A DNA stretch of 64,000 bases from Kitagawia praeruptora (taxonomy: Eukaryota > Streptophyta > Magnoliopsida > Apiales > Apiaceae), in NCBI GenBank assembly GCA_037693485.1, contig CM075351.1:96118001-96182000 (forward strand), read 5' to 3'. The translations under genes were made by a program, and so were the position numbers. The notes beneath the pieces were generated by a model that saw nothing but the letters and a program-made list of their open reading frames with translations, had not been told where the DNA came from and made no database searches. Shown here piece after piece: positions 47,534-58,000 of the stretch (its first letter is position 1; each line of letters starts with the position of its first letter).

Positions 47534-49018
47534 TGTTACCCTAGTGGATTTTGATGTTATATACAGCAAGCTGATTGCTTATCTTGTACTAGTTTTACTA
47601 TATTGAGCTTACCATATGATTGAATCACTTGATGTATCATATGCATATATATGTGTTTGCTATGTATAAGTATACTCTCAGGTAACTTGGTTGATGATAT
47701 GGAAAGGCAAAGATTTAAAGCTATCTATCTGTTCAGCTCGCCAGAACCAAAGCAACAAGCTGATTTGAACTTGCCATAACCAAAACAGCAAGCTGACAAG
47801 CACAGAATGGAGAATATACAAACAGCAAGCTATCTGGTGCTATAACAGAGACAGTCCAGCAAGCCATTTCACACTGACAGACTCAAACAGCAGCCATTCA
47901 CAACTGGCAAACACAAACAGCAGCCATTCACAACTGGCAGACTCAAACAGCAAGCCATTCGCAACTGGCAGAAATCCTGAAGACAAAGATCAAGATTGTT
48001 TCTCATGTTTTTATTTCAGGAAATATATTGTAAGATATCTTTATCATATAATACGTATACAATATATTTAGAGCTCAAATCTTTTCAAATATCTTTTATT
48101 AAAACCGTGATAAATCTTATAGGAGTTTCATTTTTAAAAGATATTCTTGCTAAAACCTCCTATACACGTTTTATACATACAGAACAGAAGGGTTAAACTT
48201 TTCAAACGATTCATCTCTTTCAAACTCTCTGTCAAACGTTCACAAGAACGTTGGTAAAATCTCTGTGATCATTTGAACGTTAGAAATTGATTTCTAAATC
48301 GTTCGAATAATGGTTGATTAATTTTCCGAACGTTGGTTGTGAGACTATTTATAATTTGTCTTGTGTTCATTCGTTGATAACACTTCAGAGAAAATATTCA
48401 AGCATACAAGATTTCAAACAACTCAGTTTTTCATTGCTATATCTTTTAATTCTCTCGAGCTCTTAGTATATTGATACGTGCTATATCTTAAAGAGTTCAT
48501 AGTTTGAGTTGTTTCCTTTATTGATTGTATTGTTCGATTTGTAAGGATTAGTTGTTGGACAGTTTGGCTAGGGAACTAGGGTTTGGTGAACGTTGCTAGA
48601 GAAGTATACTTGGGAAGTATAGCTTAGAGAGCAAGTTCAGAAACAGGAGTTCAGCACGCCATTTGTCAACAGCTGGGTATTGAGGGAGATATATTGTTGT
48701 ATCTTGTAATTGGCTTATTTCAGTGATCAATAATATATTCTCTTACCAAGTTGGTAAGGGACCAGGACGTAGACCATAGGGGTTAGGGGTCGAACCTGGC
48801 TAAAAGTCTCCGTGTTCTTTATTTTCTGTTATTTACTTACTGCTTGCATTTAGCTTACTGTTTCTGCACTTTACTGTACTTGTTGTCTGTGTATTCAGCA
48901 TACTGTTTCTGCTTAAAACGTAATCAGTAAGCTGTTTCTGGTAATTCTTAAAATCAGTTTTAGTTATACATAGTTAGCCATTTACACCTATTCACCCCCC
49001 TCTAGGTGTGCATTTTCA
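47534..49018 (+). repeat. 5' LTR of X (1485 bp)
   Basis: TGTTACCCTAGTGG...GTGCATTTTCA. Between 47564 and 47956 it holds five exact CAGCAAGC octamers plus CAGCAGCC variants and two near-identical CAGCAGCCATTCACAACTGG repeats. A frame at 47996-48196 is repeated in both LTRs and is not considered a gene. Confidence 0.94.
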
Positions 49019-49020
49019 TT

Positions 49021-49032
49021 TGGTATCAGAGC
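49021..49032 (+). other. Primer-binding site of X (initiator tRNA-Met)
   Basis: TGGTATCAGAGC two bases after the LTR end. Confidence 0.93.
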
Positions 49033-49076
49033 TTTGGTATACTAACAATTCTGTAACAGGAAAGTATTCGATCATA

Positions 49077-51173
49077 ATGGCTGAAAACTATCCCGAAGGA
49101 AAATCTGATTTTAGGCCTCCACTTCTCCATGGCACACACAACTACCACTGGTGGAAAAGCAGCATGGAAACTCACTTATCCAGAGATCCATTAGTTCTGA
49201 GAGTTGTGCAAAAAGGCCCATATGTCTTTCTTGACAAGGATGGCAAGCCAAAGGATGTTGATGATCTCACTCCGGATGAATTAATCAAACTTGGCTACAA
49301 TGGAAAGGCTAGGAGTTCTCTTATGAATGGTTTGAACCAGGCTGAATATGATAAAGTATCTTCACTCAAATCAGCAAAAGAAATGTGGGATGCTTTGGAG
49401 ACTTATCATGAAGGTTCGAAATCTCTAAAGAAGGTGAAACTTAGCAAGCTAATGAATGACTTTGGAAACTTCAAGCTTAATGAAGGTGAAACTATCAAGG
49501 ATAGTCAAGCACGGTTTCAAGTTACTATTAACTCACTGAAGAGGCTTGGAAAATCTATACCACAAGATGAAATCAATATGAAGGTCTTAAGTGCAGTACA
49601 ATTTATCTACGAAGCCAAAGTTACTGCCTTGGAATCCTCACCACTTATTGATACTATGGATCACTTGGCTGTATTTGCTGAGCTAGAGCAATTTGAAAGC
49701 AAGATAAATGGAAATCAGGTGGGAAGTTCAAGTGTTAAAGCTCCAACAGAAAAGATGAAGAATATGGCTCTCCATTCTAAAAACATCAAGCCAATTGACT
49801 CTAATGATGAATCTGATTCAGATGAGGAACTTGCACTTATTTCAAAGAAGATTAAGAGGCTGATAGAAAAGAAGAACATGATGAAAAGGGAAAGAGGTGG
49901 TTTCTACAACAACAAGAAAGGCTCAAAAGACTCAAAGGAGGAGACTTGTTTCGAATGTGGCAAGCCAGGCCATTATAAAAGGAACTGCTACAAACTAAAG
50001 TCAAAACAGCCTACTGTTTTCAAGGACAAAAAGAAATCAAAGGCTCTACTGACTTGGAGTGATGATGATTCAGATTCCAGTGATGACTCAAGTGAAGAAA
50101 TGGTGAACTTAGCACTTGTTGGAATTGAAGATGAATCTACTCAAGGAAATTCAGAAGGAGTGTATGCTGAAACTGATTCTGAAGAGGATTCTAGTGAGGT
50201 AAACTCTTCTAATGATTACATTTCTTCAGATGATACATTGTTAGATTCACTAACCATGCAGGAACAAAATAGTGTTACAATTGAAGAACACATGGCACTA
50301 AAGGCTGAAATCAGCAAGCTGACTGATAAGAATGCCTATTTATCCAAAATGGTAAAAGATCTGTTGCCAAAAATGGAAGAATGGGATTCAACTTCATTCA
50401 GTAAAGCTACAGAGATCAAGGAACTCAATACTAAGAACAGACATTTAGAGGCTAATGTCAAGTTACTTGAAAAGAGAAACAAGACCTTGACTGAAGAAAT
50501 CAAAGAGCTAAGGTCTGATGTTAAAACTAAAGCTAAAGCATTGGAATCATACAAAATGAAGGAATCTAGCCAAGCCGAATCCTCAAAAACTGCTGAAAAG
50601 AGTGTTCAGCAAGCTGAACTCTTCAAACAGCAAGCTGAAGTGATCACTCTCCTAGAAACAGAAGTCAAAGATCTCAAGAAGGGCATGGAAACTTTTGTTC
50701 AAGGTGAAGACACTTTAAAGACAATGATGAAGAAGGCAAATGTCCCCTTAGTCAGAGAAGGTGTTGGTCTAAACTTCAACAAGAAAGATAAGGTGCTCAA
50801 ATATGATGGAAGGAATGGCATTCCCTACAATTATGCTATGCCTTGGAAGACATGCAACAAATGTGGTGGAAAAGGACATCTGGAAAAGAATTGTGTGGTT
50901 CAAGTATATCATAAGACGAAAATAGCATACCAGAATGCAAATAGCAGAAGACAGACAGCTTACCAGAATGGATCAGTCAGACAACAGTCAACATACCAGA
51001 AAGCAAATGACAGAAGACAAACAGCTTACCATTATCAGTCTGGCAGAACACAAAGGACTACAAATCAAGCACCAAAAGTGATACAACAGTGGATCAAGAA
51101 ATCTGATCTACATGTTCTTTATGTCCTATCAACAAACCATGGTGGATCCAATAAAATTTGGGTACTCAAGTAG
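49077..51173 (+). CDS. Gag of X (698 aa, two zinc knuckles)
   Basis: The first ATG after the primer site starts MAENYPEGKSDFRPPLLHG. The N-terminal copia gag domain is clear (HNYHWWKSSMETHLSRD; MWDALETYHEGSKSLKKVK). Basic and acidic linkers surround knuckle 1 CFECGKPGHYKRNC (about residue 291). Residues about 400-540 form a long charged coiled-coil-like region (LEANVKLLEKRNKTLTEEIK). Knuckle 2 CNKCGGKGHLEKNC lies at about 593, followed by a Gln/Arg-rich repeat (AYQNGSVRQQSTYQKANDRR). It ends ...KIWVLK. Pol is absent rather than broken. An upstream open extension into the LTR lacks an ATG. The frame is intact and the LTRs identical, so the protein may be functional. Confidence 0.93.
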   Translation: MAENYPEGKSDFRPPLLHGTHNYHWWKSSMETHLSRDPLVLRVVQKGPYVFLDKDGKPKDVDDLTPDELIKLGYNGKARSSLMNGLNQAEYDKVSSLKSAKEMWDALETYHEGSKSLKKVKLSKLMNDFGNFKLNEGETIKDSQARFQVTINSLKRLGKSIPQDEINMKVLSAVQFIYEAKVTALESSPLIDTMDHLAVFAELEQFESKINGNQVGSSSVKAPTEKMKNMALHSKNIKPIDSNDESDSDEELALISKKIKRLIEKKNMMKRERGGFYNNKKGSKDSKEETCFECGKPGHYKRNCYKLKSKQPTVFKDKKKSKALLTWSDDDSDSSDDSSEEMVNLALVGIEDESTQGNSEGVYAETDSEEDSSEVNSSNDYISSDDTLLDSLTMQEQNSVTIEEHMALKAEISKLTDKNAYLSKMVKDLLPKMEEWDSTSFSKATEIKELNTKNRHLEANVKLLEKRNKTLTEEIKELRSDVKTKAKALESYKMKESSQAESSKTAEKSVQQAELFKQQAEVITLLETEVKDLKKGMETFVQGEDTLKTMMKKANVPLVREGVGLNFNKKDKVLKYDGRNGIPYNYAMPWKTCNKCGGKGHLEKNCVVQVYHKTKIAYQNANSRRQTAYQNGSVRQQSTYQKANDRRQTAYHYQSGRTQRTTNQAPKVIQQWIKKSDLHVLYVLSTNHGGSNKIWVLK

Positions 51174-51916
51174 TAAGTATGTTATTTGTCCTCGTACATT
51201 TCTTTGAATATGATTATATTATTTTTGTGGTACTAACGAGATTCCTCTAGTACATAGATGGGACAAAATATATGTATATATATTGTATTATGCAGGAAAT
51301 AAGAAAGAAGAATACTATTATGATCAGTTGGAATGTATATTGTATAATCAGCAAGCTATTTTCCAGTCCAGAAGAACAATTGCTATCTATGAATATTCTG
51401 GAAATGTGTTTTCAGCATGCTGGTTTGATTTATTCAAACTTTATAATTAACTAGCCTCATGCTTGTTAAATGCTTTACCACATGTTTTATTCTTATATGC
51501 TTATCTTCTTGACCCTTTTCTGATGATGTCATAGGGGGAGAAGAACATGAATACATGAGGATATAATGTTATATGTTGGATTTATCAACTAATGTTTCAT
51601 GCAGGGATGAGTCGTATTTATATCTTATTGCATATGATGAATTGTGCTAACCTGATTATATGATGAGATATTATGTTAATCAGGGGGAGCATTGTTTTAG
51701 GGGGAGCAACATAGTCTCTCCGATGTATTCAAGTATGTCATCATCAAAAAGGGGGAGAATGTTACCGTGTTGTTTTGATGATGAATACAAAGGTTGTATC
51801 GTAATACTTCATGTTTATCTATCTAATCTTGTTTTGCAGGAAGTATTGATCAATGATTAAGGGGGAGCTTTTAGCTCAATCACATATTGGTATATAATCA
51901 TCAAAAAGGGGGAGAT
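51174..51916 (+). other. 3' untranslated region of X with six GGGGGAG tracts
   Basis: GGGGGAG tracts begin at about 51534, 51683, 51700, 51751, 51861 and 51908. The last (AAAAAGGGGGAGAT, 51903-51916) directly precedes the 3' LTR and is the priming tract. The tract at 51746-51759 is followed by TGTTACC (51760-51766) and then GTGTTGTTTTGATGATG, imitating the LTR start. Confidence 0.85.
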
Positions 51917-53401
51917 TGTTACCCTAGTGGATTTTGATGTTATATACAGCAAGCTGATTGCTTATCTTGTACTAGTTTTACTATATTGAGCTTACCATAT
52001 GATTGAATCACTTGATGTATCATATGCATATATATGTGTTTGCTATGTATAAGTATACTCTCAGGTAACTTGGTTGATGATATGGAAAGGCAAAGATTTA
52101 AAGCTATCTATCTGTTCAGCTCGCCAGAACCAAAGCAACAAGCTGATTTGAACTTGCCATAACCAAAACAGCAAGCTGACAAGCACAGAATGGAGAATAT
52201 ACAAACAGCAAGCTATCTGGTGCTATAACAGAGACAGTCCAGCAAGCCATTTCACACTGACAGACTCAAACAGCAGCCATTCACAACTGGCAAACACAAA
52301 CAGCAGCCATTCACAACTGGCAGACTCAAACAGCAAGCCATTCGCAACTGGCAGAAATCCTGAAGACAAAGATCAAGATTGTTTCTCATGTTTTTATTTC
52401 AGGAAATATATTGTAAGATATCTTTATCATATAATACGTATACAATATATTTAGAGCTCAAATCTTTTCAAATATCTTTTATTAAAACCGTGATAAATCT
52501 TATAGGAGTTTCATTTTTAAAAGATATTCTTGCTAAAACCTCCTATACACGTTTTATACATACAGAACAGAAGGGTTAAACTTTTCAAACGATTCATCTC
52601 TTTCAAACTCTCTGTCAAACGTTCACAAGAACGTTGGTAAAATCTCTGTGATCATTTGAACGTTAGAAATTGATTTCTAAATCGTTCGAATAATGGTTGA
52701 TTAATTTTCCGAACGTTGGTTGTGAGACTATTTATAATTTGTCTTGTGTTCATTCGTTGATAACACTTCAGAGAAAATATTCAAGCATACAAGATTTCAA
52801 ACAACTCAGTTTTTCATTGCTATATCTTTTAATTCTCTCGAGCTCTTAGTATATTGATACGTGCTATATCTTAAAGAGTTCATAGTTTGAGTTGTTTCCT
52901 TTATTGATTGTATTGTTCGATTTGTAAGGATTAGTTGTTGGACAGTTTGGCTAGGGAACTAGGGTTTGGTGAACGTTGCTAGAGAAGTATACTTGGGAAG
53001 TATAGCTTAGAGAGCAAGTTCAGAAACAGGAGTTCAGCACGCCATTTGTCAACAGCTGGGTATTGAGGGAGATATATTGTTGTATCTTGTAATTGGCTTA
53101 TTTCAGTGATCAATAATATATTCTCTTACCAAGTTGGTAAGGGACCAGGACGTAGACCATAGGGGTTAGGGGTCGAACCTGGCTAAAAGTCTCCGTGTTC
53201 TTTATTTTCTGTTATTTACTTACTGCTTGCATTTAGCTTACTGTTTCTGCACTTTACTGTACTTGTTGTCTGTGTATTCAGCATACTGTTTCTGCTTAAA
53301 ACGTAATCAGTAAGCTGTTTCTGGTAATTCTTAAAATCAGTTTTAGTTATACATAGTTAGCCATTTACACCTATTCACCCCCCTCTAGGTGTGCATTTTC
53401 A
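51917..53401 (+). repeat. 3' LTR of X (1485 bp)
   Basis: Direct repeat of 47534-49018; I found no difference on reading both. Confidence 0.95.
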
Positions 53402-53533
53402 GACATCAGTTGCAGGTTTCCAGGAATTTTAGAGTGTAATTGAAGTCCATGGATCAAGTGCTAGGAGTTGTCATTGAGAGCGGCAAAGAAATCAGCTAAT
53501 TGAAGTGGCAGATCTGCAGGATAAAGTATTCCA

Positions 53534-53645
53534 GCGCGGGCGCGCCTGGAATGAGCAGGTGGAGCGCGCGGGCGCGTTAAGGGACAGACTTTATTTATAG
53601 CGCGCGGGCGCGCTGGGAGACAGCATGAAGTGCGCGCGGCCGCGC
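53534..53645 (+). repeat. Four GC-rich palindromic modules in E4 LTR
   Basis: GCGCGGGCGCGC at 53534-53545, GCGCGCGGGCGCG at 53564-53576, GCGCGCGGGCGCGC at 53600-53613 and GCGCGCGGCCGCGC at 53632-53645; spacing 30, 36, 32. The 3' LTR copy is in 63844-63955. They lie in the probable U3 region about 230 bp upstream of the TATA box. Confidence 0.88.
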
Positions 53646-53872
53646 TCAGCTACGCCAGGAACTGCCCAGTTTTGTCAGAATCTGATTTAAAAAGGGAAAC
53701 TCCTACAAATTCTATTCCTAATCATTGTGGAGTATCTTGGACGGTCTGAAACTTCTAGAATCAGTTCTAAACATGGAATTTGGACTTCTAATCAAATCAA
53801 AGAAGGAAAATTACCGGAATTCTATCCTATTTCAAATACGGTAATTGCTTGGTCAAGGAGGCAATTGGGGGC

Positions 53873-53880
53873 TATAAATA
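53873..53880 (+). promoter_or_regulatory. TATA-like box in E4 LTR
   Basis: TATAAATA in GGGGGCTATAAATACACACC; the same motif is at the same place in E3 (32127-32134). This is the likely start of the genomic transcript. Confidence 0.6.
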
Positions 53881-54919
53881 CACACCTTGGGGCACAGAAA
53901 AATTATCATCTACACATCCTACACACAAAATTCGTTTAGAGCAAGAAAGGAGAGAAGCCAAAGCGAGGATCGTGACGACAAGAAGATCTAGACATAGTTT
54001 TCTTGTATTCCTTTGTTAGGCGTATCTTGTGGATGCTCATTACTTTTCCAGATTTGTTCGCTAAACCTTATCTTATTATTGATTTATTCATCTTCTTTAT
54101 CTTGTTTAATATCATGCTTTCATCAAATCCCATGGTGACGAAAGGTTCGATTATGAACTAATCGTTATCGTGGGGTCCTAGTGGATTTATCTATGTAGCT
54201 TAGTAGTTTGCATGCCTTAGAGATTTATGTGTGGTGAATTATTGATATCCTTGTATGGTTGTACTTATTGAATTTAGGTGCGTCGCGAACATCTAATTTG
54301 TTAATCTCTTGCTAAACGAGAGTGGATCTTGAGATTTAGAACTTGCCATGCTAGCATAGGATAGGTTGATGTTAAGCATCATGATTTGTGGCATGAATAG
54401 AGATATTATGCTACCCTATGTGATCTAAGTGAATAACTTGTGCTTCAACCTTTATGTTTTCAAATTCTATAGAGATATAGGGTCTAAACATAATAGGTGC
54501 CTATTCATCTTCTATCTCTTTTGTGGATGTATGCTTAGATTGGTACTAGTATACCGAGAGGTAACTTTTACTCTTTTCGTGTTATTCGATCAGATATCAA
54601 AACCATCGCATGTTTTAATCGAAGGCTGCAACTCTAAGTGAAGTAGATAATGAAACTAGGATTCCATGTTTATTCTCATATAAGTAATTCGATTTTAATT
54701 CTCGTTAATTGTTTAATTCTTAGTTTTATAATTCGCATCTTAGTTTAATTTAGTTGATCAAACCATATTTGTTATTTTTCTTAGCAGTGAATTAAAACCA
54801 TACATTATTGCATAGACATATTTTCTGAGTAAAACTTAACCAAGATCTCTGTGGAACGAACTTTAATTGTATTACTTGTGACTACGTGCGCTTGCGTGAA
54901 TTTAGTGTAAACAAGTTTT

Positions 54920-54938
54920 TGGCGCCGCTGCCGGGGGA
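54920..54938 (+). other. Primer-binding site of E4 (tRNA-Asp)
   Basis: TGGCGCCGCTGCCGGGGGA six bases after the LTR; like E2's site but with one extra G. Confidence 0.87.
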
Positions 54939-55053
54939 TCATCGGTGTTTTTATTTCAGTTTATGTGTTTGTCAATAGTGGTCGTTAGCGTTCACTGACT
55001 CGGATTCTTACTTAGTTTGTTTGTTTCGTGGTGTTTCAGGTACTTGAGTTTGT

Positions 55054-58000
55054 ATGCAAACACGTTCGCAAGCTCGTTTACAAAGACTGGCAGAAGACGA
55101 TCTTGTAGAGAATTTAGAGAATAAGGAAGAGGAGACTGAAACTACGGTAGCAATGGCAGATGCAGCAGCAGCTAAGGCATTGAAGGACTATTCTCAGCCG
55201 AAACTTAATGACATTCAGTCTAGCATTGTTAGGCCAGCTATTGCAGCGAACAACTTTGAGATCAAGCCGGGCACAATTCAGATGGTGCAGAATTCAGTCC
55301 AGTTTGGGGGAGCTTCTACAGAGGATCCAAACATGCATGTTCGGGACTTTATTGAAATCTGCGACACTTTCAAGTGTAATGGTGTGACGGATGATGCTAT
55401 CAGGTTGAGGCTTTTCCCATTCTCTCTGAGGGATAAGGCTAAGAGCTGGCTACACTCTTTACCACCTGGTTCCATTACTACATGGGAAGATCTTGCTCAG
55501 AAGTTCCTTACTAAATTCTTCCCGATGGCGAAAACTGCAGCAATAAGGAATCAGTTCACTCAATTCCAACAGCAATCTGGCGAGTCCTTGTGTGAGGCTT
55601 GGGAACGCTACAAGGAGATGCTAAGGAAGTGTCCTCATCATGGCATGCCTGATTGGATGGTTATTAATGGATTCTACAATGGGTTGGGAGCACAATCTAG
55701 GCCTTTGCTAGATGCAGCATCAGGTGGAGCTCTTTGGGCGAAGAGTTATGATGAAGCTTATGAACTTATTGAGATGATGGCTGCTAATGAATATCAGAAT
55801 CCAACCCAGAGACCTTCTCAAGGCAAAGTAGCAGGAGTTTTGGAAGTAGATACAGCTTCAATGATTACGGCTCAGTTGAAGGCTCTTGCTATGAAAGTGG
55901 ATTCTCTTGCTAATTATGGAGTTCAGCAGGTGGCTAGTGTTTGTGAGTTATGTGCGGGCGCACATGAGACGAATCAGTGTGCTATCTCTTCTGAATCAGC
56001 ACAGTTCGTGAGTAATTTCCAGAGACCTGCTGCACCGGTTCCAGCCACTTATCATCCTAATAATAGGAATCATCCTAACTTCAGCTGGAGCAACAATCAG
56101 AATACTCAACAATCTTATCAGCAAGCGAAGCCGTATAATCAAGGCTATCAACAACCTTATAGGGCACCATATCAACCCCCAGGATTTCAGCAGCAACAAC
56201 CTCAGTCGCATGTGGGGCAATCATCTAATGATAAATCTGATGAGATGTGGATAGCATTGAAGAACCTACAAGCTGGTCAGAAGCTCTTGGAAACTCAGAT
56301 AGGACAGATTGCAAGTGCCTTAGGTAGTAGGCCACAAGGAACTCTTCCTAGTGATACGGAAGCAAATCCAGGTAGGAGGGACTTCAAGGAGCAGGTGAAG
56401 GCCGTAACTTTGAGATCAGGAAGGGTCACATCAGATCCTAAATCAGCCACTAATGAGGATGAAGAAGTGCAGAATCAGCAAGTCGAAAAATCTGCATTGC
56501 CCGAAATTGAGAAATCTGACTTGGTAGCCGATCAGCTTGAAGGTGAAAAAGAGAAGAGCAAGGAATCTGTTGATAAGGCTTCTCCGGAGTTGTCTATGAA
56601 GAATAATCAGATCTATCCTCCTCCTCCATATCCTAGAAGGCTCCAGAAGCAGAATTTGGATAACAAATTTGCTAGGTTCTTAGAAGTGTTCAAGAAGTTG
56701 CACATCAACATACCTTTTGCGGAAGCACTTGAAGAGATGCCGAGCTATGCCAAGTTCATGAAGGGTATTCTCTCGCGTAAGTTGAAGCTCGATGCATTAG
56801 AGACCGTTGCCTTAACGGAAGAGTGTAGTGCTGTTCTGCAACAGAAATTGCCTCCAAAGCTAAAGGATCCGGGTAGTTTTACTATCCCATGCACTATTGG
56901 TAATCTATTCTTTGAGAAGTGCTTGTGTGACTTGGGAGCTAGCATCAATCTTATGCCCTTGTCAGTATTCTTGCAACTGGGTCTACCAGATCCAAAGCCA
57001 ACTAACATCTCGCTACAGTTGGCTGATCGTTCAATTACCTATCCTAGAGGCATAGTTGAGGATGTCTTGGTGAAAGTTGATAAGCTCATCTTCCCTGCTG
57101 ATTTTGTTATATTGGATTTCGAGGAAGATAAGAAGATTCCCATAATTTTGGGAAGGCCATTCCTAGCTACGGGTAGTACCTTGATCGATGTGCAGAAAGG
57201 AGAGCTCACCATGAGGGTACAAAATCAGAATGTCACCTTTAATGTGTTCAAAGCTATGAAGCTTCCATCTGATGAAGAAGAATGTTTCAATGTTGATTTG
57301 GTTGATTCCGTGGTAGCCAAGGATCTTGATCATTTGTTGCTAACAGATTCTTTGGAAAAAGCATTGAGTGGGAACTCTGAGGTGAAAGATGAGGATGAAG
57401 TAATGCAAACTCAGATGTTGAATGCAAATTCGTGGAAGAGAAAATTTGACATGCCATTCGAGTCTCTTGGGTTAAAGGAGCTGGAAAAGTCACAAATCCG
57501 TCTTAAACCATCTATTGAGGAGGCTCCTACTCTTGAACTCAAACCTTTGCCTAATCACTTGAGGTATGCTTTTCTTGGTGATACCTCTACGCTACCTGTT
57601 ATTATTTCTTCTAAGCTGTCAGATATCGAGGAAGAAAAGCTCTTGCGTATTTCGAGGAAATTCAAGACAGCAATTGGTTGGACTATAGCAGATATCAAGG
57701 GAATCAGCCCTTCGTATTGCATGCATAAAATTCTGCTGGAAGAAGGAGCTAAGCCTACTATTGAACATCAACGACGACTCAATCCGATTATGAAGGAGGT
57801 GGTGAAGAAGGAAATTCTAAAGTGGTTGGATGCTGGTATTATCTATCCTATCTCAGATAGTTCTTGGGTGAGTCCGGTTCAATGTGTGCCAAAGAAGGGA
57901 GGCATGACAGTTGTTGCTAATGAGAAGAATGAGCTCATCCCTACTCGAACAGTCACGGGGTGGAGAGTTTGCATGGATTATCGGAAGCTCAACAAAGCCA

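Larger units (their letters stand above)
47534..53401 (+). mobile_element. X: gag-only SIRE-like copia element (5868 bp)
   Basis: 1485-bp LTRs (47534-49018; 51917-53401, offset 4383) that look identical, a tRNA-Met primer site, one gag ORF and no pol. Target duplication GACAT is at 47529-47533 and 53402-53406; E4's 3' LTR shows the empty site with one GACAT at 63709-63713. This is the youngest insertion visible and is non-autonomous. Confidence 0.96.
53402..54913 (+). repeat. 5' LTR of E4, part 2
   Basis: Begins with the second GACAT target copy (53402-53406) and continues the LTR to GTGTAAACA at 54913. Without X and the extra GACAT the LTR is 1620 bp. It contains four GC modules (53534-53645) and TATAAATA at 53873-53880. 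Its 3' half is shared with E2 and E3. Confidence 0.92.

Noticed and set aside
47996..48196. 66-codon frame in both X LTRs
   Set aside because: AT-rich LTR DNA with no homology; present twice because LTRs are repeats.
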